From: Pirellulaceae bacterium
GTDB taxonomy: Bacteria > Planctomycetota > Planctomycetia > Pirellulales > Pirellulaceae
Length of the DNA stretch: 51,318 nt
Assembly: GCA_016784735.1 (NCBI GenBank)
Contig: JADHUC010000029.1
Location: 1-51,318, forward strand
Direction of reading: 5' to 3'
Shown here: positions 25,140 to 34,483 of the stretch, piece by piece
How positions within the stretch are numbered: position 1 is the stretch's first letter
How the letters are laid out: every line of letters begins with the position of its first letter
Made by a program: the position numbers and the translations under genes
The notes under the pieces: model-generated
What the model saw: only the letters and a program-made list of their open reading frames with translations
Database searches by the model: none
Told to the model about the DNA's origin: nothing

Positions 25140-26249
25140 ATGAAGATAACCCGCGTCGAGCCGTTCATTCTGCACGTGCCCGTAACTGGCGCCCGGATCG
25201 CTGATAGTACGAATCAGGTGACCCATTGGGGCGCACCGGGAGTGATCGTTTATACCGATGGCGGTATCGAGGGATTCGGGTACACGGGCACGCTTGGTCA
25301 TTTGACGACGGACCGGTTGATCCGTGACTGCATCGGCGAGACGTTGGGGCCGCTGCTGGTCGGCGAAGACGCAATCAGCGTTCGGGCCCTCTGGCAGAAG
25401 CTTCACTCCACGTCCGGCGTGCACTGGGTCGGCCGCGCGGGGGTGACGCAGATGGCCCTGTCAGCAGTTGACATCGCCCTATGGGATATCAAGGCCAAGG
25501 CCGCGGACATGCCGCTTTGGAAGCTGTTGGGCGGCAGCGAGTCGGCTCGCGTCGAGGCATATAACACCGACGGCGGTTGGCTCAACTGGTCGAAGCAAGA
25601 ACTCGTGGACTGCGCACGGGCGATGGTCGCCGACGGGTTTCGCGGCGTGAAGCTCAAAATCGGCAAACCGGACTCGCACGAGGATCTCGACCGGATCGAA
25701 GCCGTGCGCAACGCGATCGGCCCGCGAGTGAACCTGATGGTGGACGCCAACGCCATCTGGGACCTGCCAACGGCGCTCAGGTTTGGGGCTCGCCTCAAGG
25801 ATTTCGACGTCTATTGGATCGAGGAACCTTTGGGACCCGATGACGTTCCAGGACACGCGCAACTGGCCCGTTCAATCACTACGCCGATTGCGCTGGGCGA
25901 GCAACTGTACTCGCCGATCCGCTTCCGTGATTTCATCACTGCCGGGGCAGTCCACTTCGTGCAGCCGGACGCGACTCGCATCGGTGGAATCACACCGTGC
26001 TGGCAAGCGGTCGAGTTGGCTTCGACGTTCGGGCTGCCCGTGGTACTGCACGCGGCCGACATGGTGCAGGTGCATCTGCAAATGTCGATCGCCCACTCGG
26101 CTTGCGACCTGCTGGAGTACATCCCCTGGTTACGCCACTGCTTCGAGGAACCAGCTACGGTGGAAGATGGCTTCTTCAAGACGCCTCAGATGCCGGGCGC
26201 TGGAACGACGCTCCGCGCCGACGCAATTGACAAATATGGTGTGCAGTGA
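25140..26249 (+). CDS. Mandelate racemase / muconate lactonizing enzyme family protein
   Basis: ATG 25140 is preceded by aaagga; 369 residues, no signal peptide, so cytoplasmic, unlike its neighbours. The enolase-superfamily layout is clear: KLKIG (K about 171/173), metal ligands in MVDAN (D about 201), WIEEP (E about 227) and ALGEQ (E about 253), and a C-terminal histidine in VVLHAADM (about 302). KxK plus the His suggests a mandelate-racemase-type subgroup that dehydrates or epimerises acid sugars or related acids. It is divergently placed next to the secreted enzymes, so it may act on an imported product of the locus. Confidence 0.92.
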   Translation: MKITRVEPFILHVPVTGARIADSTNQVTHWGAPGVIVYTDGGIEGFGYTGTLGHLTTDRLIRDCIGETLGPLLVGEDAISVRALWQKLHSTSGVHWVGRAGVTQMALSAVDIALWDIKAKAADMPLWKLLGGSESARVEAYNTDGGWLNWSKQELVDCARAMVADGFRGVKLKIGKPDSHEDLDRIEAVRNAIGPRVNLMVDANAIWDLPTALRFGARLKDFDVYWIEEPLGPDDVPGHAQLARSITTPIALGEQLYSPIRFRDFITAGAVHFVQPDATRIGGITPCWQAVELASTFGLPVVLHAADMVQVHLQMSIAHSACDLLEYIPWLRHCFEEPATVEDGFFKTPQMPGAGTTLRADAIDKYGVQ

Positions 26250-26252
26250 GAT

Positions 26253-26897
26253 CTACGGAAAGAGGATCGACTCTGCGTCCTTTGGCCGGTCTTCCGTGAC
26301 AATCTCCGTGATCGCCCACTTCAGGTTTGCGCGATTGCGGCAGATCTCTTTGGGCAGGCGCCGTCGGGCGATTCGGTTGATCAAACGACGCACCACTCGC
26401 AAACGGCTCCACGGCAATTTGATTTTGGTGTACATCTGGATTCGGATTTGCGTCTGTTTCTCTTTGGCTTCGAACTCCAGCACGTAATGTTGCTCGGCCA
26501 GCAGGCCGATTGGCGCCTGCAGGGTGAATTCGATCGTTGCGCGGCCCAGGCCGATTTTCGTGACTTGTCGGATGTATCCCACGGCGGGGCTGATTCTGGG
26601 TACACGGCTCTTGATGTTTGCCTCCGCCTCCAGCGTCTGCGTCCAGAGGTCGAATTTTCGTTTTGTTTGATCGTAGCCCAACAGATGGATGCCCTGTGAT
26701 CCGAGCGCTCGCCCGAGGCTTTCCATTGTGTCCAGCTTGTGGATGACCTCGGAAAACGGAACATCGACCGAGAAAGCCGTTTGCGTGCGCCCTTCGACGC
26801 ATTGGGCCGATTGGCAAGTCAGGAGCAATATCAAAGCTGAGGTAGAAGCCAACATGGATTGGGAGCCTAAACCGGAGCCTCTCGTGTTACGCGACAT
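26253..26897 (-). CDS. Small secreted protein, unrecognised (214 aa)
   Basis: N-terminal signal peptide (MLASTSALILLLTCQSAQC near residues 15-33; the cysteine could also be a lipoprotein site). The rest, with FSVDVPFSEVIHKLDTME and alternating strands such as ATIEFTLQAPIGLLA and QHYVLEFEAKEKQTQIRI, has the feel of a helix-grip (SRPBCC-like) fold, but this is a guess. The end is very basic (RRLINRIARRRLPKE). It converges on the enolase-superfamily gene with 3 bases between the stops. 220 bases upstream of it hold nothing recognisable. Confidence 0.6.
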   Translation of the reverse strand: MSRNTRGSGLGSQSMLASTSALILLLTCQSAQCVEGRTQTAFSVDVPFSEVIHKLDTMESLGRALGSQGIHLLGYDQTKRKFDLWTQTLEAEANIKSRVPRISPAVGYIRQVTKIGLGRATIEFTLQAPIGLLAEQHYVLEFEAKEKQTQIRIQMYTKIKLPWSRLRVVRRLINRIARRRLPKEICRNRANLKWAITEIVTEDRPKDAESILFP

Positions 26898-27118
26898 GCA
26901 GAAATGCTGTCATCAAACTAACTATAGCACGACTGGAATGATGAAAGAAACTCATTCCAGGAATCCGGAGAATCCGCCTCCTTCAGGTAAGTGGTGCTAA
27001 TGGGTATACTAGCACACGTTCTCGGGAATTTCTCTTCCATGAACGGATAGGCTCTGCTATTTCTCCCACACTGCCGAGTTTTGTCGGTAATCGCGTTTTC
27101 GTAAGTGGGAGGGTTGTT

Positions 27119-27690
27119 ATGCCAGGGAAGGCGGCCAAAGTCAGAATTACGGAAGTTCAACAGAAGATCTTGACGGAAATGAGTTGTTCGCGGACCGAAT
27201 CGTTCCAGTTGAAGCAGCGGGCATCCATCGTACTGCTTGCATGCCCCCGGCCGATTCGGGCCGGGCTGTCACGCACTGGACGCCCGAAGAATTGGCTGAC
27301 GAAGTCATCAAGCGAAGAATTGTCGAGTCGATCTCGGCGACTACGGTGCGGACGCTCTTGCACGAGGCCGATTTGAAACCTCACCGCAGCCGGTACTGGC
27401 TGAATTCCAAAGACAAGAAAGAAGACCCCGAAGCATTTGCCCAGCAGGTACAAGTCGTTTGCGATTGCTACTTGGAGGCGTCCGATCTGTACTTCGAATA
27501 CCACACGCATGTGGTCAGCGTGGACGAGATGACCGGCATCCAAGCCCTGGAGCGAATCGCCCCCACCAAGCCGATGGTGCCGGGCTACGTGGAGTCGAGG
27601 GAATTCGAATACATGCGACATGGGACGTTGACACTGATCGGCAATTTCCATGTGGCGACCGGCCGGGTGATCTCGCCGACGCTGGGAGCC
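27119..27690 (+). mobile_element. IS630-family transposase remnant
   Basis: Two frames contain parts of one IS630-type transposase. The N-terminal piece (27119-27240) reads MPGKAAKVRITEVQQKIL to RASIVLLA. After a deletion of about 60 codons the frame changes and continues HWTPEELADEVIKRRIVES, then EADLKPHRSRYWLN and the first catalytic Asp block HVVSVDEMTGIQALERI, ending at about GNFHVATGRVISP. The second Asp and the Glu of the DDE triad are missing, so it is dead. I could not find terminal inverted repeats. It abuts a glycosidase tail at about 27690. Confidence 0.8.
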
Positions 27691-27691
27691 T

Positions 27692-27880
27692 GCAGAGGAG
27701 GGGATAGATCACGGCGTGATCGCGCGAGTTTGGAACGTCGCCGATTCGCCGGCCAAAGTGAGCATGACTTTTGTACCGGGTCTGGCAGACACGCGCCGCG
27801 TTACGCATATTGAAACCGATCTGGAACCGGCAGAGGTCCACGACGGCGGAGTCAGAACAAGCTTAGCTCGCCGCATCGGA
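27692..27880 (+). pseudogene. C-terminal tail of a GH38-like alpha-mannosidase
   Basis: Directly after the transposase remnant another frame reads EEGIDHGVIARVWNVADSP, then THIETDLEPAEVHDGG and TSLARR. This matches the closing strands typical of GH38-type glycosidases, where a final beta-sandwich ends in a Leu-Thr/Ala-Arg-Arg strand. The family call rests on pattern memory only. Everything upstream of these 60 codons is gone or replaced by the transposase. Confidence 0.45.
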
Positions 27881-27881
27881 T

Positions 27882-28953
27882 GGAGACTTCTCCGGGCACG
27901 CACCAAAGTGTGGGATCTACGTCATCTGGTATTCGGACAAGGGGAGTTCCGCTGACCTCTACCTCGACCAGCCCTACGTCGTGGGCGGCCAGATTGTGCT
28001 GCAATGGCGCGACGTCGAACCGGCAGAAGGCAGGTACGACTTCAGCCAAATCGATCGGATGCTGGCCGATCTGGAAGGACGAGGGCTGTCTACCACGATT
28101 CAGATCAACGGCAACAGGAAGCCGGACTGGCTGTTCCAGAAGGTGCCCTACGTCAAAGAGCGATTGTCGCATCAAGTTGCCAGTCGACAGGGCACGCTGA
28201 TGTACTGGCACGATACGCATCGAGACGCGTATTGCGTTACGCTTCGGGCACTGGGCGACCACCTGAGCAGGTCAACGCATCGCGAGACGATCTTGGGTCT
28301 GCGCATGAACTTCAATGCCTTTGGGACCGAGCATACCTCGGTACCGGCCGAGTATCGTTCGCCGGAAGCGTACGGATCTTTGTGCGAAACGGAGTCGTTG
28401 AATCCCTCGAACGAAAATACCGCGACCAGTTTGAGAACGGCACGTTGAGCTGGTTCCATACGTCAAGCGAAGTTGAACCTCGGAGCGCCGGCACGAAACA
28501 GCGCTATCTGCGTTTCTATCGTGATTGTCGCAGCGGCAAGACAACCGCCTATGCCGAGCCGTGGGCCTCGTGCTGGGGACACCATGGCGGCAAGACGGAT
28601 GATCGCTGGTGCAGTCCCCCGCAATGGATGTACTGGCGACTGCTCTCAGACCTGAATTGCGGAGTGTCACACATCGCGATCTACGCCAACGATCTCGGCG
28701 TGGCCATCGATGGGACCTATCGCCAAGGCGGTCGAGTCTATGACGATGGAAACCGGATATATCAGCGCGAGTTCGATGCGGCAATTCGTTTTTCTGGTAT
28801 GATCCGCGAAAGGGCGACTCTTTACTGATCGATACGTTTCAGCGAAACAGCCGGCGCCAGTTCATACCAAGGACGCGAGGGAACGGTCAGGATTGGGCCC
28901 TTGTCTTTGATGATGAATCCCGCAGGTTCATACGTGAGCCGAAAGGAAATTGA
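27882..28953 (+). pseudogene. Frameshifted GH42-like glycosidase gene
   Basis: Frame 27882 onward reads GIYVIWYSDKG..., QIVLQWRDVEPAEGRYDFSQ, IDRMLADLEGRG and QINGNRKPDWLF, the first strands of a GH-A clan TIM barrel of GH42-like type. Near 28370-28400 the sense passes to another frame (SLERKYRDQFENGTLSWF, AEPWASCWGHHGGKTDD, QWMYWRLLSDLNCGVSHIA) and near 28805 to a third (RKGDSLLIDTFQR, DWALVFDDESRRF), stopping with TGA at 28951-28953. No signal peptide remains. The tail ends 5 bases before the start codon of the next intact gene, so this was once the preceding member of that operon. Confidence 0.7.
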
Positions 28954-28958
28954 CCGTC

Positions 28959-30491
28959 ATGCGATTGTGTTATCGGAGTTCGATAGGGTGGATGAGGATA
29001 GTTGGCATCGTGCTCTTGTGTGCCGGTGCGGGCCTGGCGCAGATCGAACCATACGGCGAAAACCCGTGCTATTGGCAATATGATGACCGGCCGATCCTGT
29101 TGTTCGGCGGCTCGGACCGTGACAACATCTTCCACTGGGCGGGCGACGGCACCAAGCTGAGCGATCATTTGGATCTGCTGAAGAACTGTGGCGGCAACTA
29201 CATCCGCTGTACCATGAGTTCGCGGGCGTATACCCCAGAGGGTTATCGCTGGGACCTGCTGCCCTATCCGTTTGCGAAGGTCGACGGAAAATACGACCTG
29301 CACCAGTGGAACGAGGAATATTGGAGCAAACTCCGCACGTTCCTGCGCGAGACGAAGAAGCGGGGTATTATCGTTCAATTGGAATTCTGGGATCGCTGGA
29401 ACGAGAGCGGCGATTCTCGGAATGCACGGTTCGGCTGGTACGACTCGCCGTGGAATCCGAACAACAACAGCACCTACGATTGGGCGGACTCGCCCTTGTT
29501 GCAGCCCGGCAAGACCGATTTCTACAACGCCTTCCATTACGCCGCGGTCAAGAACGACCCGGTGTTGCTGCCTCTGCAGAAGCGTTTTGTCGAAAAGGTG
29601 ATCGACGAGGTTATCGACAATCGCAACGACCACGTCCTGTTTCAGGTGGACAACGAAAGTGGCATCGGCGACGAGACGTTGGAGCCCGATCCGTATTGGG
29701 CCCGGTTCGCGCGGCAGTACGCCAGGTCCAAGGGCGTCGATGATATCTTCGTGTGCTCTTCCCGGCGTTTCCACTGGCCGACTCCCTGCGCGGCCAAGAC
29801 GTTTCAAGACTTCGACAACCCCGAAGTGCGCGTGCCGTTGGCGAACGCGGCATTCAACTTCAGCGACATTTCCCAGAACAACGGCGTCAGCGGCCAGACA
29901 CAGTATGACAATATCCTTTGGTATCGGTCCCACGTGTTCGCGCACGGCGCGCGTCCCGTCAACAACGTGAAGTGTTACCATTTCAATTGGCCGATCGGGG
30001 GCAGCTTTGGGCGGGACCGCACGTCGCCGACCGACGCCGAGGCGGGTGCGAAATTCTGGCGTGCCGTGTTCGCCGGTGCGGCTAGCATCCGCTTTCACCG
30101 GCACACGCCGACCCGCCCCGCCGGCCTGCGCGAAGGGTTTGGGCTGGCGCCCGAGGGACAAAGACACCTGCGTAGCATGCGGGAGTTTGTCGATGCCGTC
30201 CACGTCTTCCGCATGAACCCGCGCAACGAACTGCTGTCCGAGCGCGTAACCAACGAGGCCTACTGCTTGGCCGAGCCAGGGCGGCAGTATGCCGTCTTCT
30301 TCACAGGTGACGGTGACAGCCGCGTGCAAATCGAGTTGGCCCCTTCGGAGCGGTCGTTCGAGCTGCGGTGGCTGGACATCGCGACAAGCTGCTGGGGCGC
30401 GAGAACCACGGTTTCGAACAGCGGAGACTACATGCTAAAGGCGCCCGGCAGCGGGCATTGGGTGGCCGTGCTGACCGCGCCAAAACCGTGA
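28959..30491 (+). CDS. Secreted TIM-barrel glycosidase-like protein (DUF6298/DUF4038-like), copy 1
   Basis: ATG 28959 with aaagga upstream (a TTG 9 bases earlier is also possible). 510 residues. Signal peptide around MRIVGIVLLCAGAGLAQ. The core begins IEPYGENPCYWQYDDRPILL and contains GGNYIRCTMSSRA, DLHQWNEEYWSKL, IVQLEFWDRW and HVLFQVDNESG. The Asn-Glu pair in VDNES after a barrel strand is the likely acid/base of a GH-A clan enzyme. A C-terminal beta domain ends WVAVLTAPKP. A paralogue with the same blocks is at 43484-44956. Substrate unknown; some relatives (DUF4038) are apiosidases. Confidence 0.82.
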   Translation: MRLCYRSSIGWMRIVGIVLLCAGAGLAQIEPYGENPCYWQYDDRPILLFGGSDRDNIFHWAGDGTKLSDHLDLLKNCGGNYIRCTMSSRAYTPEGYRWDLLPYPFAKVDGKYDLHQWNEEYWSKLRTFLRETKKRGIIVQLEFWDRWNESGDSRNARFGWYDSPWNPNNNSTYDWADSPLLQPGKTDFYNAFHYAAVKNDPVLLPLQKRFVEKVIDEVIDNRNDHVLFQVDNESGIGDETLEPDPYWARFARQYARSKGVDDIFVCSSRRFHWPTPCAAKTFQDFDNPEVRVPLANAAFNFSDISQNNGVSGQTQYDNILWYRSHVFAHGARPVNNVKCYHFNWPIGGSFGRDRTSPTDAEAGAKFWRAVFAGAASIRFHRHTPTRPAGLREGFGLAPEGQRHLRSMREFVDAVHVFRMNPRNELLSERVTNEAYCLAEPGRQYAVFFTGDGDSRVQIELAPSERSFELRWLDIATSCWGARTTVSNSGDYMLKAPGSGHWVAVLTAPKP

Positions 30492-30539
30492 GGTGAACAC
30501 CCACAATCGAAAAGAAATCGGCAACTACAGAATCTATTT

Positions 30540-30850
30540 GGCGTTCACACTCTATCGAGATTGGAGGTATGCAATGGAAAGCCAGTCATTATTCCTGCCA
30601 ACGTCTATGAGCTGGATTCAGAACTACTTGGTAACGCTGGCTTCCGCCGGACTATTGCTGATATTGCCAGGTACAGGCGCTCGCGCCGAGCCTCAAGGGA
30701 CTCGATCCCAACGCCACGTATTCGGTCAACGACGGCCGACCCAGGGGCGCTGTTTTTGGAAAGGCTCTGATGAACAGCGGCATCGTCGTCGACCTGCGTG
30801 GCAACTACTCCAGCCGTGTCATTACGATCAAGCGACAACAAGCACCATGA
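30540..30850 (+). pseudogene. Relic gene tails, including an alpha-galactosidase-like C-terminus
   Basis: The 420-base gap before the next gene has two coding-like stretches in different frames. From 30561 one reads LEVCNGKPVIIPANVYELD to IADIARY, which I cannot place. From 30692 another reads LKGLDPNATYSVND ... GKALMNSGIVVDL ... SSRVITIKRQ and stops at 30848-30850. The latter matches the closing strands of GH36/GH27-type alpha-galactosidases (GLDP-Y-V-D, then G-LM--G). Neither has a start or a catalytic domain, so this is debris of one or two glycosidase genes. Confidence 0.5.
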
Positions 30851-30912
30851 AGACGGAAGAAAGCGGAAGAAAGAGACATTCTACATTTCCAGCCAAATAA
30901 GGAGACAAAGCA

Positions 30913-32967
30913 GTGAGAGCGAAGGTTGGATCACGAAGAGCGACAATCGCAGCGATGGCACTGGTGGCTGTAGCCGGCCTTTGCCGATTTGCCGGGGGCC
31001 AAGAGGGCAGCGTCCGCAAGGGCAGTCTGAGCCCCCACATCAAACTGCGGAGCGTCTCGCTGAAGGACGTTCGGTGGACCGGCGGGTTCTGGGGTGGGCG
31101 GTACGACCAGTGCCGTCGCGTGGTCACGCCGAACCTTTGGCGCGTCATGCAATTGCCCGACAACGCGGCGACGTTCAACGACCTGAAGATGGCCGGCGGT
31201 TTGGCTGCTAAGGCCGATCCCGGCGGGACGAAGTGGAGCGACGGGGACTGCCATAAGTGTATCGAGACCATGGCACATCTGTTCGAGGTCTCCGGCGACA
31301 CGGAACTCGATCGGTTGATGGACGAGGCCATTGAGTGGGTCGCCAAGGCCCAACAGGCGGATGGGTACCTCTCGTCCTGGGTCCAACTCAAAGGCGTCGA
31401 CCGCTGGGAACACCTTAACAACCACGAGTTCTACAACATGGGCCATCTGATGACGGCCGCCTGTATGCATCACCGTGCAACTGGCAAGGACAGCTATCTG
31501 AAGATCGCCACGCGCGTTGGCGACTACCTCTACGATGTGTTCGCGCCGCGTCCCAAGGAACTGGCCCACTTTGGATTCAATCCGTCGAACATCATGGGCG
31601 CCGTGGACTTGTACCGCACGACCCGGAACCCGAAGTACCTGAAGCTGGCCGGCATCTTCATCGACATGCGGGGATCGCAGCCCGGAGGCAGCAACCAGAA
31701 CCAGGCCGCCGTGCCGCTGCGCAAGGAGAAAGAAGCCGTGGGCCATTGCGTGACCGCTACCTACCTGTGGTGCGGCGCGGCCGATGTCTATGCCGAGACG
31801 GGTGAAGAGGCGTTGCTGGACGCGCTGAACCGCCTGTGGCACGACGTGACGACGCATAAGATGTACGTCACCGGCGGCGTGGCGGCCTTGCATCACGGCG
31901 AACTGTTGCGTCGGACGTTTCGGCGCTGGCCGCGTGATTCGGTCCACGAGGCGTTCGGGGCCGAGTATCAATTGCCCAACCGCACGGCTTACAACGAAAC
32001 GTGTGCCAACATCGGCAACGCCATGTGGAATTGGCGCATGCTGGGCCTGACTGGCGACGCAAAGTACACCGACGTGATGGAGCGGGTGTTGTACAACAGC
32101 ATGACCTCGGCGATTGGATTGAGCGGCACCGATTTCTTCTACACGAACCCGCTGCGCCGCTGCGGGCCGGATGTGCCCTTGTTGAGCAACGATTCGGCCG
32201 CACGCTGGCCCGATACGACGCCCAAGTCGTCCGTTCATTGCTTCTGCTGCCCGCCCAACGTGTCGCGAACGTTGGCCAAGCTGCAAGGTTGGGCCTACAG
32301 CGTGTCGGACGACTCCGTTTGGGTGAACCTGTACAGCAGCAGTCACTTGGAGACCAAACTTCCCAATGGATCGGCAGTTAGTCTGGCACAGAAGACCGAC
32401 TACCCCTGGGACGGCAAAATCACGATCGAGATCCAGCAAGCGGCCAGCGATCCTATGGCGTTGATATTGCGCGTTCCCGGCTGGGCCACAGACGCGGCCC
32501 TTCAAATCAACGGAAAGCCCTCCAACGTCGAGCTGACTCCGGGGACCTACGCAGCGATCCGTCGGCAATGGTCAGCGGGCGACGTCGTGGAACTCGACTT
32601 ACCGATGGATGTCGTCTTCCTGCGAGCTCACCCATTGATTGAAGAAGCCCGCAACCAAGTCGCGGTGATGCGCGGGCCGATCGTGTACTGTCTGGAATCG
32701 CCGGATTTGCCGGAGGGCGTCGGTGTGGACGACGTAGCCATCGTCGCAGGCGCGAAGTGGACACCGCGACGGGACAAAGACCTACTCGACCGCGCAGCAG
32801 TCCTGGATGGAGAAGCGCACGTCAAACAACCACCTGACTGGACCGATCGGCTCTACCAGCGTTGGGAGCCGGCCAGTGAGAAACGAATTCGCGTCACCCT
32901 AATCCCCTACTACGCCTGGGCCAACCGTGGCATCTCGCAGATGACCGTCTGGCTGTCCACTCGGTGA
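30913..32967 (+). CDS. GH127-like beta-L-arabinofuranosidase (DUF1680), copy 1
   Basis: GTG start at 30913 with aaggag upstream, the same start context as its paralogue. 684 residues with a signal peptide (MALVAVAGLCRFAGG). The (alpha/alpha)6 barrel carries the GH127 metal and nucleophile residues: E362-T-C364 in YNETCANIGNAMWNWRML, and C445-C446 in FCCPPNVSRT. In characterised HypBA1 these Glu and Cys residues bind zinc and one Cys is the nucleophile. C-terminal beta domain ends YYAWANRGISQMTVWL. It is expected to release L-arabinofuranose or a related sugar. Followed by the GH109-like gene (81 bases) and a second GH127-like gene. Confidence 0.9.
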   Translation: MRAKVGSRRATIAAMALVAVAGLCRFAGGQEGSVRKGSLSPHIKLRSVSLKDVRWTGGFWGGRYDQCRRVVTPNLWRVMQLPDNAATFNDLKMAGGLAAKADPGGTKWSDGDCHKCIETMAHLFEVSGDTELDRLMDEAIEWVAKAQQADGYLSSWVQLKGVDRWEHLNNHEFYNMGHLMTAACMHHRATGKDSYLKIATRVGDYLYDVFAPRPKELAHFGFNPSNIMGAVDLYRTTRNPKYLKLAGIFIDMRGSQPGGSNQNQAAVPLRKEKEAVGHCVTATYLWCGAADVYAETGEEALLDALNRLWHDVTTHKMYVTGGVAALHHGELLRRTFRRWPRDSVHEAFGAEYQLPNRTAYNETCANIGNAMWNWRMLGLTGDAKYTDVMERVLYNSMTSAIGLSGTDFFYTNPLRRCGPDVPLLSNDSAARWPDTTPKSSVHCFCCPPNVSRTLAKLQGWAYSVSDDSVWVNLYSSSHLETKLPNGSAVSLAQKTDYPWDGKITIEIQQAASDPMALILRVPGWATDAALQINGKPSNVELTPGTYAAIRRQWSAGDVVELDLPMDVVFLRAHPLIEEARNQVAVMRGPIVYCLESPDLPEGVGVDDVAIVAGAKWTPRRDKDLLDRAAVLDGEAHVKQPPDWTDRLYQRWEPASEKRIRVTLIPYYAWANRGISQMTVWLSTR

Positions 32968-33048
32968 CCTCAAGTCAGGCCAGGTCCGTTGTCTGCGGCG
33001 TTATCGCCGCGACGGGCGTGCTGATCGACGAGCCAAAGGAGTTTGAAC

Positions 33049-34422
33049 ATGAGTGAGCCACTTCGCCGCCGAGCTTTCTTGAAGAACACGATCGCCGCGG
33101 GCACTGGGCTCGCGGTTGGCGCTGGCTCGCGTCCAGCGGATGCCGCCGCCGTTCCCCAAGACCCGCCTCCTCAGGTCGACGCTGCACCTATCGACAACGT
33201 GCGCATCGGATTCGTGGGCGTGGGGCGTCGCGGAAGCGGGCTCGTGCGCCAATTGCTGCGCATCCAAGGGCTGGAGATAAGGGCCGTCTGTGACATTGTC
33301 GAAGACAAGGTCCAACGGACTCAGCAGGTCGTGCAACAGAGCGGGCAGCCAAAACCCGCCGGATATTCCCGTGGCGAGACCGACTATCGGCGCATGTGCG
33401 ATCGGGAAGACCTCGACTTGGTCATCACGGCGACTCCCTGGCTGCTGCACGTGCCGGTCTCGGTCGCGGCGATGAACGCCGGCAAGCATGCGGCGACGGA
33501 AGTGCCGGCGGCCATGACCGTCGAGGGTTGCTGGAAACTCGTGGAAGCGTCGGAGAAGAACCACCGGCACTGCGTCCTGTTGGAGAACACGTGCTATTTC
33601 CGGGAGGTCATGTGCGTGTTGAATCTGGTTCGCCAGGGCTTTTTCGGTGAGCCAATGCACGCCGAGGCCGGCTACCAGAAGGACGCGCGCTTCTACGACT
33701 TGACCGCCGACGGCGGATTCACCTTCGCCGGTGACTTCAGCAAGAATCACAAAGGGAATGTCTACCCGACGCACGACGTGGGACCGCTGGCGCAGTGGAT
33801 GGACATCAATCGCGGAGACCGTTTCGACTACCTGGTTGCGATGGCGGGCAATGCCCGGTCGTTCAACCTCTATGGCCAGAAGTATTACGGCCCTGATCAC
33901 CATCTGAGCAAGACCAAGTTCGAGATGGCGGATATCAGCACGTGTCTTATCCAGACCGTGAAAGGACGGACAATCTACTTGATTTTGGACACGCATCTAT
34001 CACGGGCAAAGGCGAGACACATTTATCGTCTCATGGGAACAACCGGCGTCGTGGATGCGACCACCGACGGTATCTACCTTGAAGGAAAGAGCCCCAGTAA
34101 GGACCGATGGCACGGGCAGTGGGAATCGCTCGAAGAGTACTGCCGGGAATCACCTCATCCCTTGTGGCGAGACCTGGAGACGAAGGCGATCGGCAGCGGT
34201 CACGGCGGTGCCGACTATTTGTGTTTGTACCGACTGATCGAATCCCTCCGCACGGGAACGCCGCCGGAGATCGACGTTTACGATGCAGCCGCCTGGAGCG
34301 CGATCATCGAACTGACCGACCGGTCGGCCAGAAACCGGAGTTTGCCGCAAGAGTTCCCCGATTTCACGCGAGGCAAGTGGAAGACCAATCCGCCGCTACC
34401 CATTCGCGGAGCGTTCGGATAG
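33049..34422 (+). CDS. GH109-like / Gfo-Idh-MocA protein, Tat-exported
   Basis: ATG 33049 with aaaggag 6 bases upstream. 457 residues. The N-terminus is a twin-arginine leader (RRRAFLKNTIAAGTGLAVGAG). The nucleotide-binding loop is IGFVGVGRRGSGLV and the rest follows GH109 alpha-N-acetylgalactosaminidase: DYRRMCDREDLDLVITATP, GKHAATEVPAA, VLNLVRQGFFGEPMHAE and GNVYPTHDVGPLAQW with the His region used in the NAD-dependent mechanism. The Tat system fits export of a folded protein with bound NAD. A plain sugar oxidoreductase remains possible. It sits between two GH127-like genes, suggesting joint action on one glycan. Confidence 0.85.
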   Translation: MSEPLRRRAFLKNTIAAGTGLAVGAGSRPADAAAVPQDPPPQVDAAPIDNVRIGFVGVGRRGSGLVRQLLRIQGLEIRAVCDIVEDKVQRTQQVVQQSGQPKPAGYSRGETDYRRMCDREDLDLVITATPWLLHVPVSVAAMNAGKHAATEVPAAMTVEGCWKLVEASEKNHRHCVLLENTCYFREVMCVLNLVRQGFFGEPMHAEAGYQKDARFYDLTADGGFTFAGDFSKNHKGNVYPTHDVGPLAQWMDINRGDRFDYLVAMAGNARSFNLYGQKYYGPDHHLSKTKFEMADISTCLIQTVKGRTIYLILDTHLSRAKARHIYRLMGTTGVVDATTDGIYLEGKSPSKDRWHGQWESLEEYCRESPHPLWRDLETKAIGSGHGGADYLCLYRLIESLRTGTPPEIDVYDAAAWSAIIELTDRSARNRSLPQEFPDFTRGKWKTNPPLPIRGAFG

Positions 34423-34483
34423 AGCAAGGAACTTCTCAAGGAGACGTAGGGAGTCAGAAGGACGCGAACAAGGAGATGAATCA

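Noticed and set aside
26898..27118. Left end of the IS630-type element
   Set aside because: I found no inverted repeat or TA duplication here that pairs with a right end near 27690.
28887..30329. A 480-codon antisense frame over the TIM-barrel glycosidase
   Set aside because: No signal, motif or ribosome site; the plus strand has a paralogue-supported gene.
30931..32568. A 545-codon open frame antisense to GH127 copy 1
   Set aside because: It mirrors a clearly coding gene with intact active-site motifs; long antisense frames are expected at this G+C.
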